A stretch of DNA of 64,000 nt, from positions 124,001-188,000 of the forward strand of contig CAVWSN010000017.1 of NCBI GenBank assembly GCA_963757815.1, given 5' to 3'. Under the pieces are notes generated by a model. It saw nothing but the letters and a program-made list of their open reading frames with translations. It was not told where the DNA came from and searched no databases. A program made the position numbers and the translations under genes. How positions within the stretch are numbered: position 1 is the first letter of the stretch; each line of letters opens with the position of its first letter. This DNA is from JACVRW01 sp963757815. Lineage in GTDB: Bacteria; Actinomycetota; Thermoleophilia; Solirubrobacterales; Thermoleophilaceae. Below are positions 20,403 to 27,836 of the stretch, piece after piece.

Positions 20403-21386
20403 ATGGACTTGTTGCTACTGGACGAGCGGCTGGCGGCCGAGGGCGAGCCGCGCTTCCGCTCGCGGCAGGTCTGGGAGTGGGCCGCGCGCGGTGCCGGCTC
20501 CTACGCGGAAATGACCAACCTTCCGCTCGAGCTCCGTGACCGTCTTGCCGACGCGGTGCCGTTCTCGTCGCTGAAGGTCGTGCGCGAGGCGCTCGCCCGG
20601 GACGGCACCGAGAAGGCGCTGTTCGAGACGGCCGACGGCCGGCCGCTCGAGGCCGTGCTGATGCGCTACCGCGACGGCCGCCGCTCGCTCTGCCTGTCGA
20701 GCCAGTCGGGCTGCCCGCTCACCTGCACGTTCTGCGCCACCGGGCGGATGAAATTCGGCCGCAACCTCACGGCCTCCGAGATCCTCGACCAGGCGCTGCA
20801 CTTCCGCCGTACCGAGCCGATCAACCACGCGGTCTTCATGGGGATGGGCGAGCCGCTGATGAACCTCGACAACGTGCTCGCCGCCTGCGAGCGCCTGCCG
20901 GAGATCGGGATCGCCCACTCGAACACCGGGATCTCGACCGTCGGCTGGCTGCCCGGGATCGTGCGTATGGCCGAGGAAGGCCCTCCCGTGCGGCTCGCAC
21001 TGTCGCTGCACGCGCCCGAGGACTCGCTGCGCTCGGAGCTGATGCCCGTCAACGAGCGCCATCCCCTGCGAGAGGTGCTCGACGCATGCCTGCGCTGGCA
21101 CGAGCGCCGGCGCCGGCAGGTGTTCATCGAGTATCTGATGCTCGATGGAGTCAACGACCGCTACGAGCAGGCCGTCCAGCTCGCCGCGCTGCTCCAACCC
21201 CGGCACGCGTTCAAGGTCAACCTGATCCCGTACAACCCGACCGACGCGCCCTACAGGGGCTCCGGCCGCGCCGCGATCGCCGCGTTCCGCGAGGCACTCG
21301 AGCAGCGTGGCGTCCGCACGACCGTGAGGCTCACGCGCGGGCGCGACATCGACGCCGCCTGCGGACAGCTGGCCGCGCGGGCCTGA
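20403..21386 (+). CDS. rlmN: 23S rRNA/tRNA adenine-C2 methyltransferase
   Basis: Radical-SAM enzyme that methylates A2503 of 23S rRNA and A37 of some tRNAs; 327 residues. The [4Fe-4S] motif is CPLTCTFC in SSQSGCPLTCTFCATGRM. Also seen are MGMGEPLMNLDNVLAACE, STVGWLPGIVRMAEEGP, LALSLHAPEDSLRSELMP and the second catalytic cysteine in DIDAACGQLAARA. ATG 20403 begins a standard N-terminus (LLLLDERLAAEGEPRFRSRQ); its Shine-Dalgarno is poor. It is the only plus-strand gene between 9.4 and 24.3 kb and is followed by repeat copy 2. Confidence 0.96.
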   Translation: MDLLLLDERLAAEGEPRFRSRQVWEWAARGAGSYAEMTNLPLELRDRLADAVPFSSLKVVREALARDGTEKALFETADGRPLEAVLMRYRDGRRSLCLSSQSGCPLTCTFCATGRMKFGRNLTASEILDQALHFRRTEPINHAVFMGMGEPLMNLDNVLAACERLPEIGIAHSNTGISTVGWLPGIVRMAEEGPPVRLALSLHAPEDSLRSELMPVNERHPLREVLDACLRWHERRRRQVFIEYLMLDGVNDRYEQAVQLAALLQPRHAFKVNLIPYNPTDAPYRGSGRAAIAAFREALEQRGVRTTVRLTRGRDIDAACGQLAARA

Positions 21387-21413
21387 GTTCAGGGCGGACT
21401 TCCGGTACTCGGC

Positions 21414-21731
21414 CGGGTCGCGCCGGGTCGGTCTCGCGTATGGGCTGGGGAAGGGGTGTTGGTCGTCGGCCGCGGCTGACCCAGGCGTGATCGAAGATCG
21501 TTCGGCCGCCGCGTCCGTAAAGCGCGAGCGATCCTGGATGGGTGGGCCAGGAGACCCACAAGGCAGGACGGTGGCGCCGGATCCCGGGTTGGGACCTGCC
21601 CGTGCCGACGAAGATTCGGCAAACTCGCGGACCAGCCGAGGATCGTTCGCCAAGAGGGTCACAGCGGCCGCCGTCCAACATCCCCTTCCCCAGCCCTGGC
21701 CCGGCCGGCGGAGACCGACTCAGGAACCGGG
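21414..21731 (+). repeat. Dispersed intergenic repeat family 1, copy 2
   Basis: Outer arms are GGTCTC (21430-21435) and GAGACC (21711-21716). The inner arms are GGGCTGGGGAAGGGGTGTTGG (21442-21462) and the complementary strand at 21675-21696, with one bulged base. Relative to copy 1, T-A in the stem has become G-C on both sides, so pairing is kept. The internal blocks GATCGAAGATCGTTCGGCC (21488-21506), GAAGATTCGGC and GTTCGCCA are conserved. It fills the 381-bp gap between the convergent rlmN and scpB; no gene is present there. Confidence 0.85.
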
Positions 21732-21767
21732 CTGCCGACGGGACCAGACGGGCCGCCCGGACCAGGC

Positions 21768-22349
21768 TCAGCCCGGAGCGGCCTGGGCGCGCTGCTCGCC
21801 CGCCCGCGTCAGGCGCTCGCGCAGCTCACCCTCCTCCTCCGGGCTCGGATCGAAGGCCGCGGGATCGGGCAGGGCGTCGAGCCCGGAGAGGCCGAACAGC
21901 TTCTGGAACAGGTCCGTCGACCGGTACATCACCGCACCGAAGCGCGAGCGCCCCGACTCCTCGATCAGGCCGCGTTCGAGCAGCGTGCCGACGGCCGACT
22001 CGGAGGCCACGCCGCGAATGCGGGCGATCTCGGGGCGGGAGACCGGTTGGAGGTAGGCCACGATCGCGAGGCACTCCGCCTGGGCCTGGGTGAGCGGCGG
22101 CGTGCGCGGCTTGGCGAGCAGCCGGCGCGCGGCGCGCTCGGCAACCGGGTCCGTTGCGAGCGTGAAGCCGCCTGCCACCTCGCGCAGCACCACGCCGCGA
22201 TAGCCCTCGGCGTAGTGCTCGCGCAGGCGCGCGAGTGCCTCGACGACCTCGCCCTCCGAGGTCTCGCAGGCGTCCGCGAGCCGCTCGACCGACACCGGCT
22301 CGGACGAGAGGAACAGCAGCGCCTCGACCTTGCGGGCGAGCTCGTTCAT
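21768..22349 (-). CDS. scpB: Segregation and condensation protein B
   Basis: Kleisin partner of the SMC condensin, helping chromosome segregation; 193 residues. It has two winged-helix domains: KVEALLFLSSEPVSVERLAD at the start, then LTQAQAECLAIVAYLQPVSR with the PEIARIRGVASESAVGTLLE recognition region and the RFGAVMYRSTDLFQKLFGLS end. The acidic tail (FDPSPEEEGEL) is typical. The ATG at 22349 overlaps the scpA stop as ATGA. Confidence 0.95.
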   Translation of the reverse strand: MNELARKVEALLFLSSEPVSVERLADACETSEGEVVEALARLREHYAEGYRGVVLREVAGGFTLATDPVAERAARRLLAKPRTPPLTQAQAECLAIVAYLQPVSRPEIARIRGVASESAVGTLLERGLIEESGRSRFGAVMYRSTDLFQKLFGLSGLDALPDPAAFDPSPEEEGELRERLTRAGEQRAQAAPG

Positions 22350-23068
22350 GCCGGGGCCACCGTGATCGGCCCGAAGGGCACCTCCTGCTCCCAGCTGGCC
22401 TCGCCCGCCTTGTAGAGCTCGAGCAGGGCGAACAGCGTTACCGCCTCGGTGAGCCGGTCGGCGCCCGCGACGGCCTCGTCGAAGGAGAAGCGGGCCCGCT
22501 TCGAGAGCAGCCCACGCAGGTGGCGAAGGCGCTCCTCGACGGACACCGCCGGCCGCCGCACGTGACGCAGGTCGAGCGGCGGCGGCACGCGCAGCAGCTC
22601 GCCGATCGCCTCGGCGAGCGCCTGGGGGTCGTAGGCCGAGTCCGCGACCTCGATCGATACCCGCCGCAGTTCCGGGGGAAGCGGCGCGGCGCGATAGCGA
22701 TGGCCGTGCTCGGCGGCCAGCCGCTCGCGCAGGTGCTCGGCGGCTCCCCGGTAGCGGTGGTACTCGAGCATTCGCGCGAGCAGCTCCTCGGCGGCCTCCT
22801 GCGGCTCCAGGTCGAGCCCATCGTCGTCCTCGGCCGGCAGCATCAGCCGCGACTTGAGCTCGAGCAGCGCCGCAATCAGGACGAGGAACTCGGTGGCCGC
22901 CTCCAGATCGAGCTCGCCGCTGCGCTCCAGGTGCTCCACGTAGGCGAGCACCACCTCCGCGAGGTCGACCTCGAGCAGGTCGACCTCTTCCCTGAGGATC
23001 AGCGTCAGGAGCAGGTCGAACGGACCGTGGAAGACCTCGAGATCGAGGTCGAGCGCGGCGATTGACAT
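22346..23068 (-). CDS. scpA: Segregation and condensation protein A
   Basis: Kleisin subunit of the SMC-ScpAB complex; 240 residues. The N-terminal SMC-neck helix region reads LEVFHGPFDLLLTLILREEV, followed by YVEHLERSGELDLEAATEFL and LLELKSRLMLP. The C-terminal winged helix ends near FALLELYKAGEASWEQE. ATG 23068 matches the usual start just before the FHGPFDLLL block; a longer open frame to 23176 is not needed. It begins 37 bp after trpS on the same strand. Confidence 0.95.
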   Translation of the reverse strand: MSIAALDLDLEVFHGPFDLLLTLILREEVDLLEVDLAEVVLAYVEHLERSGELDLEAATEFLVLIAALLELKSRLMLPAEDDDGLDLEPQEAAEELLARMLEYHRYRGAAEHLRERLAAEHGHRYRAAPLPPELRRVSIEVADSAYDPQALAEAIGELLRVPPPLDLRHVRRPAVSVEERLRHLRGLLSKRARFSFDEAVAGADRLTEAVTLFALLELYKAGEASWEQEVPFGPITVAPA

Positions 23069-23105
23069 CGCCGGGGAGACTAGACGCGGAGCCCGACGGC
23101 AGCCG

Positions 23106-24095
23106 TCAGCGCGTAGGGCCGACGCCCATCGCCGCCCGTACCTCGCCCATGGTGACCGAGGCGATCTCACGGGCACGCTCGGCCCCCTCTGCGAGCGTCG
23201 CCTCGATCCGCTCCTCGTCCGGGCGCAGCTCGCGGTAGCGCTCCCGGACGGGGGCGAGCAGCTCCACGAGCCCCTCGCCGACGGCCTCCTTGAAGGCGCC
23301 GTAGCCCTGGCCGTCGAACTCGCGCTCGATCTGCGCAGGCTCGGCGCCGCGCGCCACGGCCAGCATCTCGATCAGATTGGTGATGCCCGGCTTGTCGGGA
23401 CTGCGCACGATCTCGCTGCCGGAGTCCGTCTGGGCGCGCTTCACCTTCCGGACGATGGCGTCCGGGTCGTCGTCGATGTAGATCAGACCGGCCTCGGTCC
23501 CCGAGCTCGTCGACATCTTCGCCTCCGGGTCCTGGAGGTCCATGATCCGCGCGCCGAACTCGGGGATCACGTGCTCGGGCTCGACGAACACATCGGCGTA
23601 GGTGGCGTTGAAGCGGCGCGCGATCTCGCGGGACAGCTCGACGTGCTGCCGCTGGTCGTCGCCGACGGGCACCTCGTCGGTCTTGTAGAGGAGGATGTCG
23701 GCCGCCTGGAGCACGGGATAGAGGAACAGGCTCGTGCGAACCAGTGCCTGCTCGCGCTCGGACTTCTCCTTGAACTGGTGCATGCGCTGAAGGTCGCCGT
23801 AGGGGGTGACCGAGCCGAGCAGCCAGCACAGCTCCGAGTGCTCGTGGAGGTCGGACTGCCGGAACAGGATGCAGCGCTCCGGGTCGAGCCCCGCGGCGAT
23901 CAGCATCGCGGTGGTGTCGAGCACGTAGCCGGGCAGAGCCGCGGGGTCGTAGGAGATGGACGTGGCGTGCAGGTCGACGATGCAGAAGATCGCGGGCGTG
24001 CCGCGCTCCTGGTCCTCAACCCAGCCCCGCATGGCGCCGATGTAGTTGCCGGCGTGCTTGCGCCCGGTGGGCTGGATGCCGCTGAAGATGCGCAC
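23106..24095 (-). CDS. trpS: Tryptophanyl-tRNA synthetase
   Basis: Class I aminoacyl-tRNA synthetase charging tRNA-Trp; 329 residues. The start region is RIFSGIQPTGRKHAGNYIGA, with HAGN as the HIGH-type motif, then CIVDLHATS, VPVGDDQRQHVELSREIA and the KMSKS-type loop DPEAKMSTSSGTEAG. The start is GTG 24095, at the conserved RIFSGIQPTG; the frame remains open upstream to 24146 with unconserved sequence. A family 2 palindrome lies 59 bp upstream. Confidence 0.96.
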   Translation of the reverse strand: MRIFSGIQPTGRKHAGNYIGAMRGWVEDQERGTPAIFCIVDLHATSISYDPAALPGYVLDTTAMLIAAGLDPERCILFRQSDLHEHSELCWLLGSVTPYGDLQRMHQFKEKSEREQALVRTSLFLYPVLQAADILLYKTDEVPVGDDQRQHVELSREIARRFNATYADVFVEPEHVIPEFGARIMDLQDPEAKMSTSSGTEAGLIYIDDDPDAIVRKVKRAQTDSGSEIVRSPDKPGITNLIEMLAVARGAEPAQIEREFDGQGYGAFKEAVGEGLVELLAPVRERYRELRPDEERIEATLAEGAERAREIASVTMGEVRAAMGVGPTR

Positions 24096-24153
24096 GGGGC
24101 GCCAGTCTATGGGCGGCGCCTCACCGTCCGGGGGCCGCCGTTGCACCTAGAAA

Positions 24154-24194
24154 CCCGACTTGGTGTCGTCCCGCGACACGAAGTCGGGAACGTT
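24154..24194 (-). repeat. Dispersed palindromic repeat family 2, copy B
   Basis: CCCGACTTGGTGTCG (24154-24168) pairs with CGACACGAAGTCGGG (24174-24188), a 15-bp stem with one mismatch and a five-base loop. AACGTT (24189-24194) follows, so the element is inverted relative to copies A, C and D. It lies in the 230-bp gap between the divergent trpS and the small gene at 24326. The rest of the gap shows nothing recognisable. Confidence 0.75.
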
Positions 24195-24325
24195 GACACC
24201 GCTCACGACCGGGATCCCTTGGCCCCAGGGGTACGGCTGACCCGATGGCGCCGGGCGGCGAACCCAACCTCAGGACGCCAGCCAGCCGCCTGTTGGGCAG
24301 GCCGCTCCGGTGGGACGCTCGAGCC

Positions 24326-24559
24326 ATGTTCCCCGATCAGATCAAAGGCACCGGAACGAGCGCGCTGGAACTGCGCGAGCGCCTCATCGAGCTGCGCGCG
24401 GAGCGCGCCGTCGCGATGACGACCGACCTCGCGGGGGTCGACGCCTACATGACCGATCTTGACGAGGAGATCGAGGGCACCCGCCGTTTGTTCGTCGCCT
24501 CCGCCGTGTTCGAGATCGCGGCCCTGCGCGCGGAGCTCTCGGGTCCTCAGACCGGCTGA
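24326..24559 (+). CDS. Small acidic helical protein, unknown function
   Basis: 77 residues, predicted largely helical with alternating charges (LELRERLIELRAERAVAM, YMTDLDEEIEGTRRLFVASA). No cysteines, signal peptide or membrane segment. I do not recognise a named family, though the sequence looks like a genuine compact protein rather than a shadow frame. The ATG at 24326 is preferred; the frame is open from an ATG at 24245, where the upstream residues are low in helix character. Its 3' end overlaps the convergent TetR gene by 13 bp. Confidence 0.6.
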   Translation: MFPDQIKGTGTSALELRERLIELRAERAVAMTTDLAGVDAYMTDLDEEIEGTRRLFVASAVFEIAALRAELSGPQTG

Positions 24560-25203
24560 GCGGCAGTCGCGATGGGTGAGGCCGCCGGGGCGCCGGCGAG
24601 CGCTCCGGCGATCACCGGAGTGAGGAGGCGGGCGAGGTCGTCGCTCGTCTTGCCGCTGAGGTCGACGCGCATGTTGCCGCTGCTCAGGAAGTGCAGGATG
24701 CCGGACGCGCACTCGAGCCTGAAGCGCAGCTCGTCATCGGGCACACCCGGGAGCGCGCGCCGCAGCGGCACGAGAAACTCCGGATCGGCGCGTGAGAGCT
24801 CGGACGCCATCCACTCGCGCAGCTCCGGCGGCGGGTCGCTGGCCACGCGCGCCATGATCCGCTGGCGAGCGCGCTCCTCGCACGGCGAGCCGCAGCTCGC
24901 GGCTGTCACCGGCCGCGCCCACGCCGCGGCGATCTCCTCCAGGGACGCGTCCTCGTCGAGCTCCCGCACGGCCGCGATCTGATCCTCGAGCTGGCTCCGC
25001 ACCGCCTGCTCGACGGCGTGCCGGCAGAGCGCGTCCTTCGAGCCGAAGTGGTAGTGGACGGCCGCCACGTTGGCCTTCGCCGCCTCCGTGATGTCGCGCA
25101 GCCTGACGGCGTCCTCGCCGTGTGCGGCGAGCAGACCCAGCGTCGCCTCCACAAGCCGCTGGCGCGTTCGCTCGCCCGCCTCGCGGCGCCCGTCCGCCTT
25201 CAT
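24547..25203 (-). CDS. TetR-family transcriptional regulator
   Basis: 218 residues. The N-terminal helix-turn-helix is clear: ERTRQRLVEATLGLLAAHGE, VRLRDITEAAKANVAAVHYH and FGSKDALCRHAVEQA. The C-terminal ligand domain resembles those with a TetR_C_33-like fold (ARQRIMARVASDPPPELREW, RFRLECASGILHFLSSG), but the ligand is unknown. The start could be ATG 25203 or ATG 25218; both follow a GGGGGCTCG site because the start region is itself duplicated. Twin palindromes at 25270-25321 in the divergent promoter region are the probable operators, suggesting control of itself and of the genes from 25350 on. Confidence 0.9.
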   Translation of the reverse strand: MKADGRREAGERTRQRLVEATLGLLAAHGEDAVRLRDITEAAKANVAAVHYHFGSKDALCRHAVEQAVRSQLEDQIAAVRELDEDASLEEIAAAWARPVTAASCGSPCEERARQRIMARVASDPPPELREWMASELSRADPEFLVPLRRALPGVPDDELRFRLECASGILHFLSSGNMRVDLSGKTSDDLARLLTPVIAGALAGAPAASPIATAAQPV

Positions 25204-25269
25204 CGAGCCCCCGTTCATCGTCGAGCCCCCGTCGATCTCGCTCGTGTCGCTCACTCCGAAAGACAAGTA

Positions 25270-25321
25270 AAGCAAATGCTTGACATATTTGCCAGCGAGT
25301 GGAAACCTTAAGCAATTGTTT
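25270..25321. promoter_or_regulatory. Twin palindromic operators in the TetR divergent region
   Basis: AAGCAAATGCTT (25270-25281) and AAGCAATTGTTT (25310-25321) are near-palindromes in tandem, 40 bp apart start to start, and both are followed by GA. GCAAAT...ATTTGC also forms an inverted repeat around 25272-25292. The region is strikingly AT-rich against its surroundings. Binding by the adjacent TetR protein is inference. Confidence 0.65.
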
Positions 25322-25349
25322 GATTTTGATTCAGCAAGGAGCCGCGCTT

Positions 25350-25634
25350 ATGCCCCCGACCCCGACCAGGGAACGTTCGGATAACCCAACCACCGGACGC
25401 GGGCAAGCACCATCGAAAGTAGGAATCCCGGGTGGCAGCCTGGTTCGCGTGCCCCACGCGCGCCGCCCCAGCCCCGAGATCACCAGGCTGATCGATCGGC
25501 TCAAGGAGCTCGTTGCCGAGCACAGCCGGGTCGAGATGAGCGCGAGCAGCGATCTGCTGGAGAGGTACAGAGCCGAGATCGCGCGCCTGCAGCGCCAGCT
25601 GGCGAACGTCGTGAAGCGGGAGCTCCCGAACTAG
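25350..25634 (+). CDS. Small coiled-coil protein, unknown function
   Basis: 94 residues. The first 40 residues are polar and proline-rich (PPTPTRERSDNPTT). The remainder is a predicted coiled coil (EITRLIDRLKELVAEHSR, LLERYRAEIARLQRQL). No known family is recognised. AAGGAG at 25337-25342 sets the start at ATG 25350. It is nine bases upstream of the DedA gene, in the same direction, and is probably under the twin operators. Confidence 0.6.
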   Translation: MPPTPTRERSDNPTTGRGQAPSKVGIPGGSLVRVPHARRPSPEITRLIDRLKELVAEHSRVEMSASSDLLERYRAEIARLQRQLANVVKRELPN

Positions 25635-25643
25635 GAGCGATCG

Positions 25644-27836
25644 ATGCCCGCCAGCCGCCATCAGCGCCGATCCGTGGCCCGCTGGGCGGGGGGCGGGCTC
25701 ACCCCGGGAGCCGGAATCGCCCTCGCCGGGACAGCGGCGCTCCTCGGCCTCGCAGTGGCGCTCGGCGCCGTCCCGACGCCCGAGTTCAGCGGGGTCCTCT
25801 CGGACGCGGCGGACTCGCTCGGCTCCTGGACCTACGCGCTGGTCCCCTCCCTCGCGTTTCTCGAGACCGGCGCCTTCGTCGGCCTGGCGGTGCCGGGCGA
25901 GACGGCGATCCTCGTCGGCGGCGTCGTCGCCGAGCGCGGCGAGGTGGAGCTTGCCCCGCTGATCGGGCTCGTCTGGGTGGCGGCCGTGGGCGGCGACGTC
26001 GTCAGCTTCCTGCTCGGCCGGCGTTACGGCCGGCCCCTCCTGGATGCCCACGGCGCGCGGCTGCGGATCCGCGCCGAGCACGTCGAGCGCGTCGAGCGGA
26101 TCTTCGACCGCCACGGCGGCAAGGCGATCCTTGTCGGGCGCTTCGTCGGCATCCTGCGCGCGCTGATGCCGTTCGTGGCGGGAGCCTCGCGCTTCCCGCT
26201 GCGGCGCTTCGTGCCCTACACGGCGGTGGGAGCGCTCGGCTGGGCGGCGGCCTTCACGCTGGTCGGCTACGGCTTCTCCGAGTCCTTCGAGAGCGCCGGC
26301 GAGGACGCGACTCGGATCGCGCTCGCCGCGGCGCTCGGCGCGGGCGTCGTCATGCTCGCGTTTGCGATCCGCTCAGGCCGGAAGCGGGCGCGCGGAGCGC
26401 ACCAGCCGCAGCGCGACGAGCGCGGCCAGGGCGCCGAGCGCCGCCCCGATGAGGCCGCCGGCGAGCACGTCGAGCGGGAAATGCACGCGCAGGTAGACGC
26501 GCGACAGCGCCACGGCGGCGGCGAGCCCGAGGGCATAGGGGCGCATGCGCGGGCTGATGATCGCGATGGCGGTGGCGGCGGCGAAGGCGGTCGCCGAGTG
26601 GCCGGAGGGGAAGGACGCGTTACCGGGGATCGGGACGAGCGACCCGAGCGCAGGATCGGCCTCGGGCGGACGGTCGCGGTCGAACAGCTCCTTGAGGGGA
26701 GAGACGACCAGCGAGGCGCTCAGCGTGGCCACGAGCGCGGCGAGGAAGGCGAGCGGCAGACGCCGGCGCCCGACATCGCAGGCCAGACCGAGCCCGACCA
26801 ACAGCGGACCTTTGACCCACCACGCGGACAGCAGCACGCACAGAGACGTCAGCAGCGGCGTCTCGAAGACCGGTACGGCGTGCATGAGTCCGCGATCGAG
26901 CTCGGTGAGCTCAGTAATCACGACCAGCGGGAAGGTATCAATACGCCGCGCCTGCTTCTCGTCGTCAACGCGCGCGCGAGCGGCATCGAGGACCCACGGC
27001 GCACGGCGGCCGACCTGGTGGCGCGCGCCCAGGAGCACGGCGCGCAGGCCGACGCCGTCGTGACCTCCACCGAGGACGATCTCTTCGAGGCACTGCGGGC
27101 GGGCGCCGCGACCGGCCGCCGGGTGGTCCTCGTGGGCGGCGACGGCTCGCTCCACGACGCCGCCAACGCCCCCATCGGACGGCTGCCCGAGCTCGCGCTC
27201 GTGCCGGCGGGCCGGGCGAACAACATCGCCCGCGCGCTCGGCATCCCCACGGACCGGGGCGACGCGCTGAGGATCGCCGCGGAGGCGCCCGTCCAGCCGC
27301 TCGATGCGCTGCGCGTCGAGACGCCCACGGAAGCCGTATACGCGCTCGAGGCGCTCAGCGCCGGGTTCCAGGCCGAGGCTCGCTCGGACTACAACGGGGA
27401 GAACTCCGCCGACCTGCGCCAGGGCGTGCGAGCGCTCGTGCGGGCGCTCAGGCGCTTCACCCCCTACCGGCTTCGCGCCCGGCTCGACGGCGGGGAGCTC
27501 CGCTCGGCTTCCGCCGCACAGCTCTTTCTCTCGAACCTGCCCTACTTCGGCTTCGGATTCGAGGTCGACCCGGGCGCCGACCCCACGGACGGCCGCTTCG
27601 AGGCGATCCTGATCGAGACGCCGCGCCGGCTCCGCCTGCTGCGCCTGCTCGTGGCCGCCTACCGCGGCCGCCACCTCGGCCGGCCCGGCGTGCGGCGTAT
27701 CCCGGGGCGGCGCGCCGAGCTGACCGCCCCCCTCCCCCTGGTGGCCGACGCCGTGCCGCTCGGCACGACTACGGCAAGCGTGAGCGTGGAGCGCGGCCGC
27801 CTGCGCGTGGCCGCCCCCGTTGGAGCTCTGGCATGA
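25644..27836 (+). CDS. DedA-family membrane protein; frame stays open into the diacylglycerol kinase domain
   Basis: Residues 1-245 are a DedA/SNARE-associated protein: hydrophobic segments, LAFLETGAFVGLAVPGETAI (the E-x-P-x-P-G-E-like motif), LGRRYGRPLLDAHG, and FDRHGGKAILVGRFVGILRA followed by MPFVAGASRFPLRRFVPY. DedA proteins include flippases for undecaprenyl phosphate and other lipids. No stop follows. The frame continues through an Arg/Glu/Gly-rich stretch, exactly antisense to the PAP2 gene at 26373-26921, and then enters the kinase domain, 730 codons in all. The linker looks like shadow sequence, so either a DedA stop has been lost through a small indel near 26390-26450 or the protein is a real fusion. 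The DedA domain itself is secure; its 3' end is not. Confidence 0.7.
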   Translation: MPASRHQRRSVARWAGGGLTPGAGIALAGTAALLGLAVALGAVPTPEFSGVLSDAADSLGSWTYALVPSLAFLETGAFVGLAVPGETAILVGGVVAERGEVELAPLIGLVWVAAVGGDVVSFLLGRRYGRPLLDAHGARLRIRAEHVERVERIFDRHGGKAILVGRFVGILRALMPFVAGASRFPLRRFVPYTAVGALGWAAAFTLVGYGFSESFESAGEDATRIALAAALGAGVVMLAFAIRSGRKRARGAHQPQRDERGQGAERRPDEAAGEHVEREMHAQVDARQRHGGGEPEGIGAHARADDRDGGGGGEGGRRVAGGEGRVTGDRDERPERRIGLGRTVAVEQLLEGRDDQRGAQRGHERGEEGERQTPAPDIAGQTEPDQQRTFDPPRGQQHAQRRQQRRLEDRYGVHESAIELGELSNHDQREGINTPRLLLVVNARASGIEDPRRTAADLVARAQEHGAQADAVVTSTEDDLFEALRAGAATGRRVVLVGGDGSLHDAANAPIGRLPELALVPAGRANNIARALGIPTDRGDALRIAAEAPVQPLDALRVETPTEAVYALEALSAGFQAEARSDYNGENSADLRQGVRALVRALRRFTPYRLRARLDGGELRSASAAQLFLSNLPYFGFGFEVDPGADPTDGRFEAILIETPRRLRLLRLLVAAYRGRHLGRPGVRRIPGRRAELTAPLPLVADAVPLGTTTASVSVERGRLRVAAPVGALA
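26373..26921 (-). CDS. PAP2-family membrane phosphatase
   Basis: 182 residues with several hydrophobic helices. All three phosphatase motifs are intact: KELFDRDRP (K-x6-RP), SFPSGHSATAF (PSGH) and SRVYLRVHFPLDVLAGG (SR-x5-H-x3-D). It probably dephosphorylates undecaprenyl pyrophosphate or a phosphatidic acid-type lipid at the outer membrane face. The start is GTG 26921 or ATG 26885; the longer form gives the usual LDRGLMHAVPVFETPLL helix. It lies entirely antisense to an open frame joining DedA and the lipid kinase. Because its motifs are perfect, it is taken as the real gene on this stretch. Confidence 0.8.
   Translation of the reverse strand: MITELTELDRGLMHAVPVFETPLLTSLCVLLSAWWVKGPLLVGLGLACDVGRRRLPLAFLAALVATLSASLVVSPLKELFDRDRPPEADPALGSLVPIPGNASFPSGHSATAFAAATAIAIISPRMRPYALGLAAAVALSRVYLRVHFPLDVLAGGLIGAALGALAALVALRLVRSARPLPA
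26880..27836 (+). CDS. Diacylglycerol kinase-family lipid kinase
   Basis: Catalytic domain of the DAGK/YegS/LCB5 type: PRLLLVVNARASG, DAVVTSTEDDLFEALRAG, the nucleotide loop RRVVLVGGDGSLHDAANAP (GGDG), LVPAGRANNIARALGIP, and the C-terminal beta-sandwich (LFLSNLPYFGFGFEVDPGAD). It phosphorylates a lipid, possibly diacylglycerol, for phospholipid turnover. The start is uncertain. GTG 26880 is in frame but overlaps the PAP2 start. GGGAAGG at 26929-26935 is a good ribosome site, yet no standard start codon follows it in frame. The frame is also open upstream into DedA. Its TGA overlaps the next ATG (ATGA), so the large fusion gene is co-translated. Confidence 0.75.
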   Translation: MHESAIELGELSNHDQREGINTPRLLLVVNARASGIEDPRRTAADLVARAQEHGAQADAVVTSTEDDLFEALRAGAATGRRVVLVGGDGSLHDAANAPIGRLPELALVPAGRANNIARALGIPTDRGDALRIAAEAPVQPLDALRVETPTEAVYALEALSAGFQAEARSDYNGENSADLRQGVRALVRALRRFTPYRLRARLDGGELRSASAAQLFLSNLPYFGFGFEVDPGADPTDGRFEAILIETPRRLRLLRLLVAAYRGRHLGRPGVRRIPGRRAELTAPLPLVADAVPLGTTTASVSVERGRLRVAAPVGALA

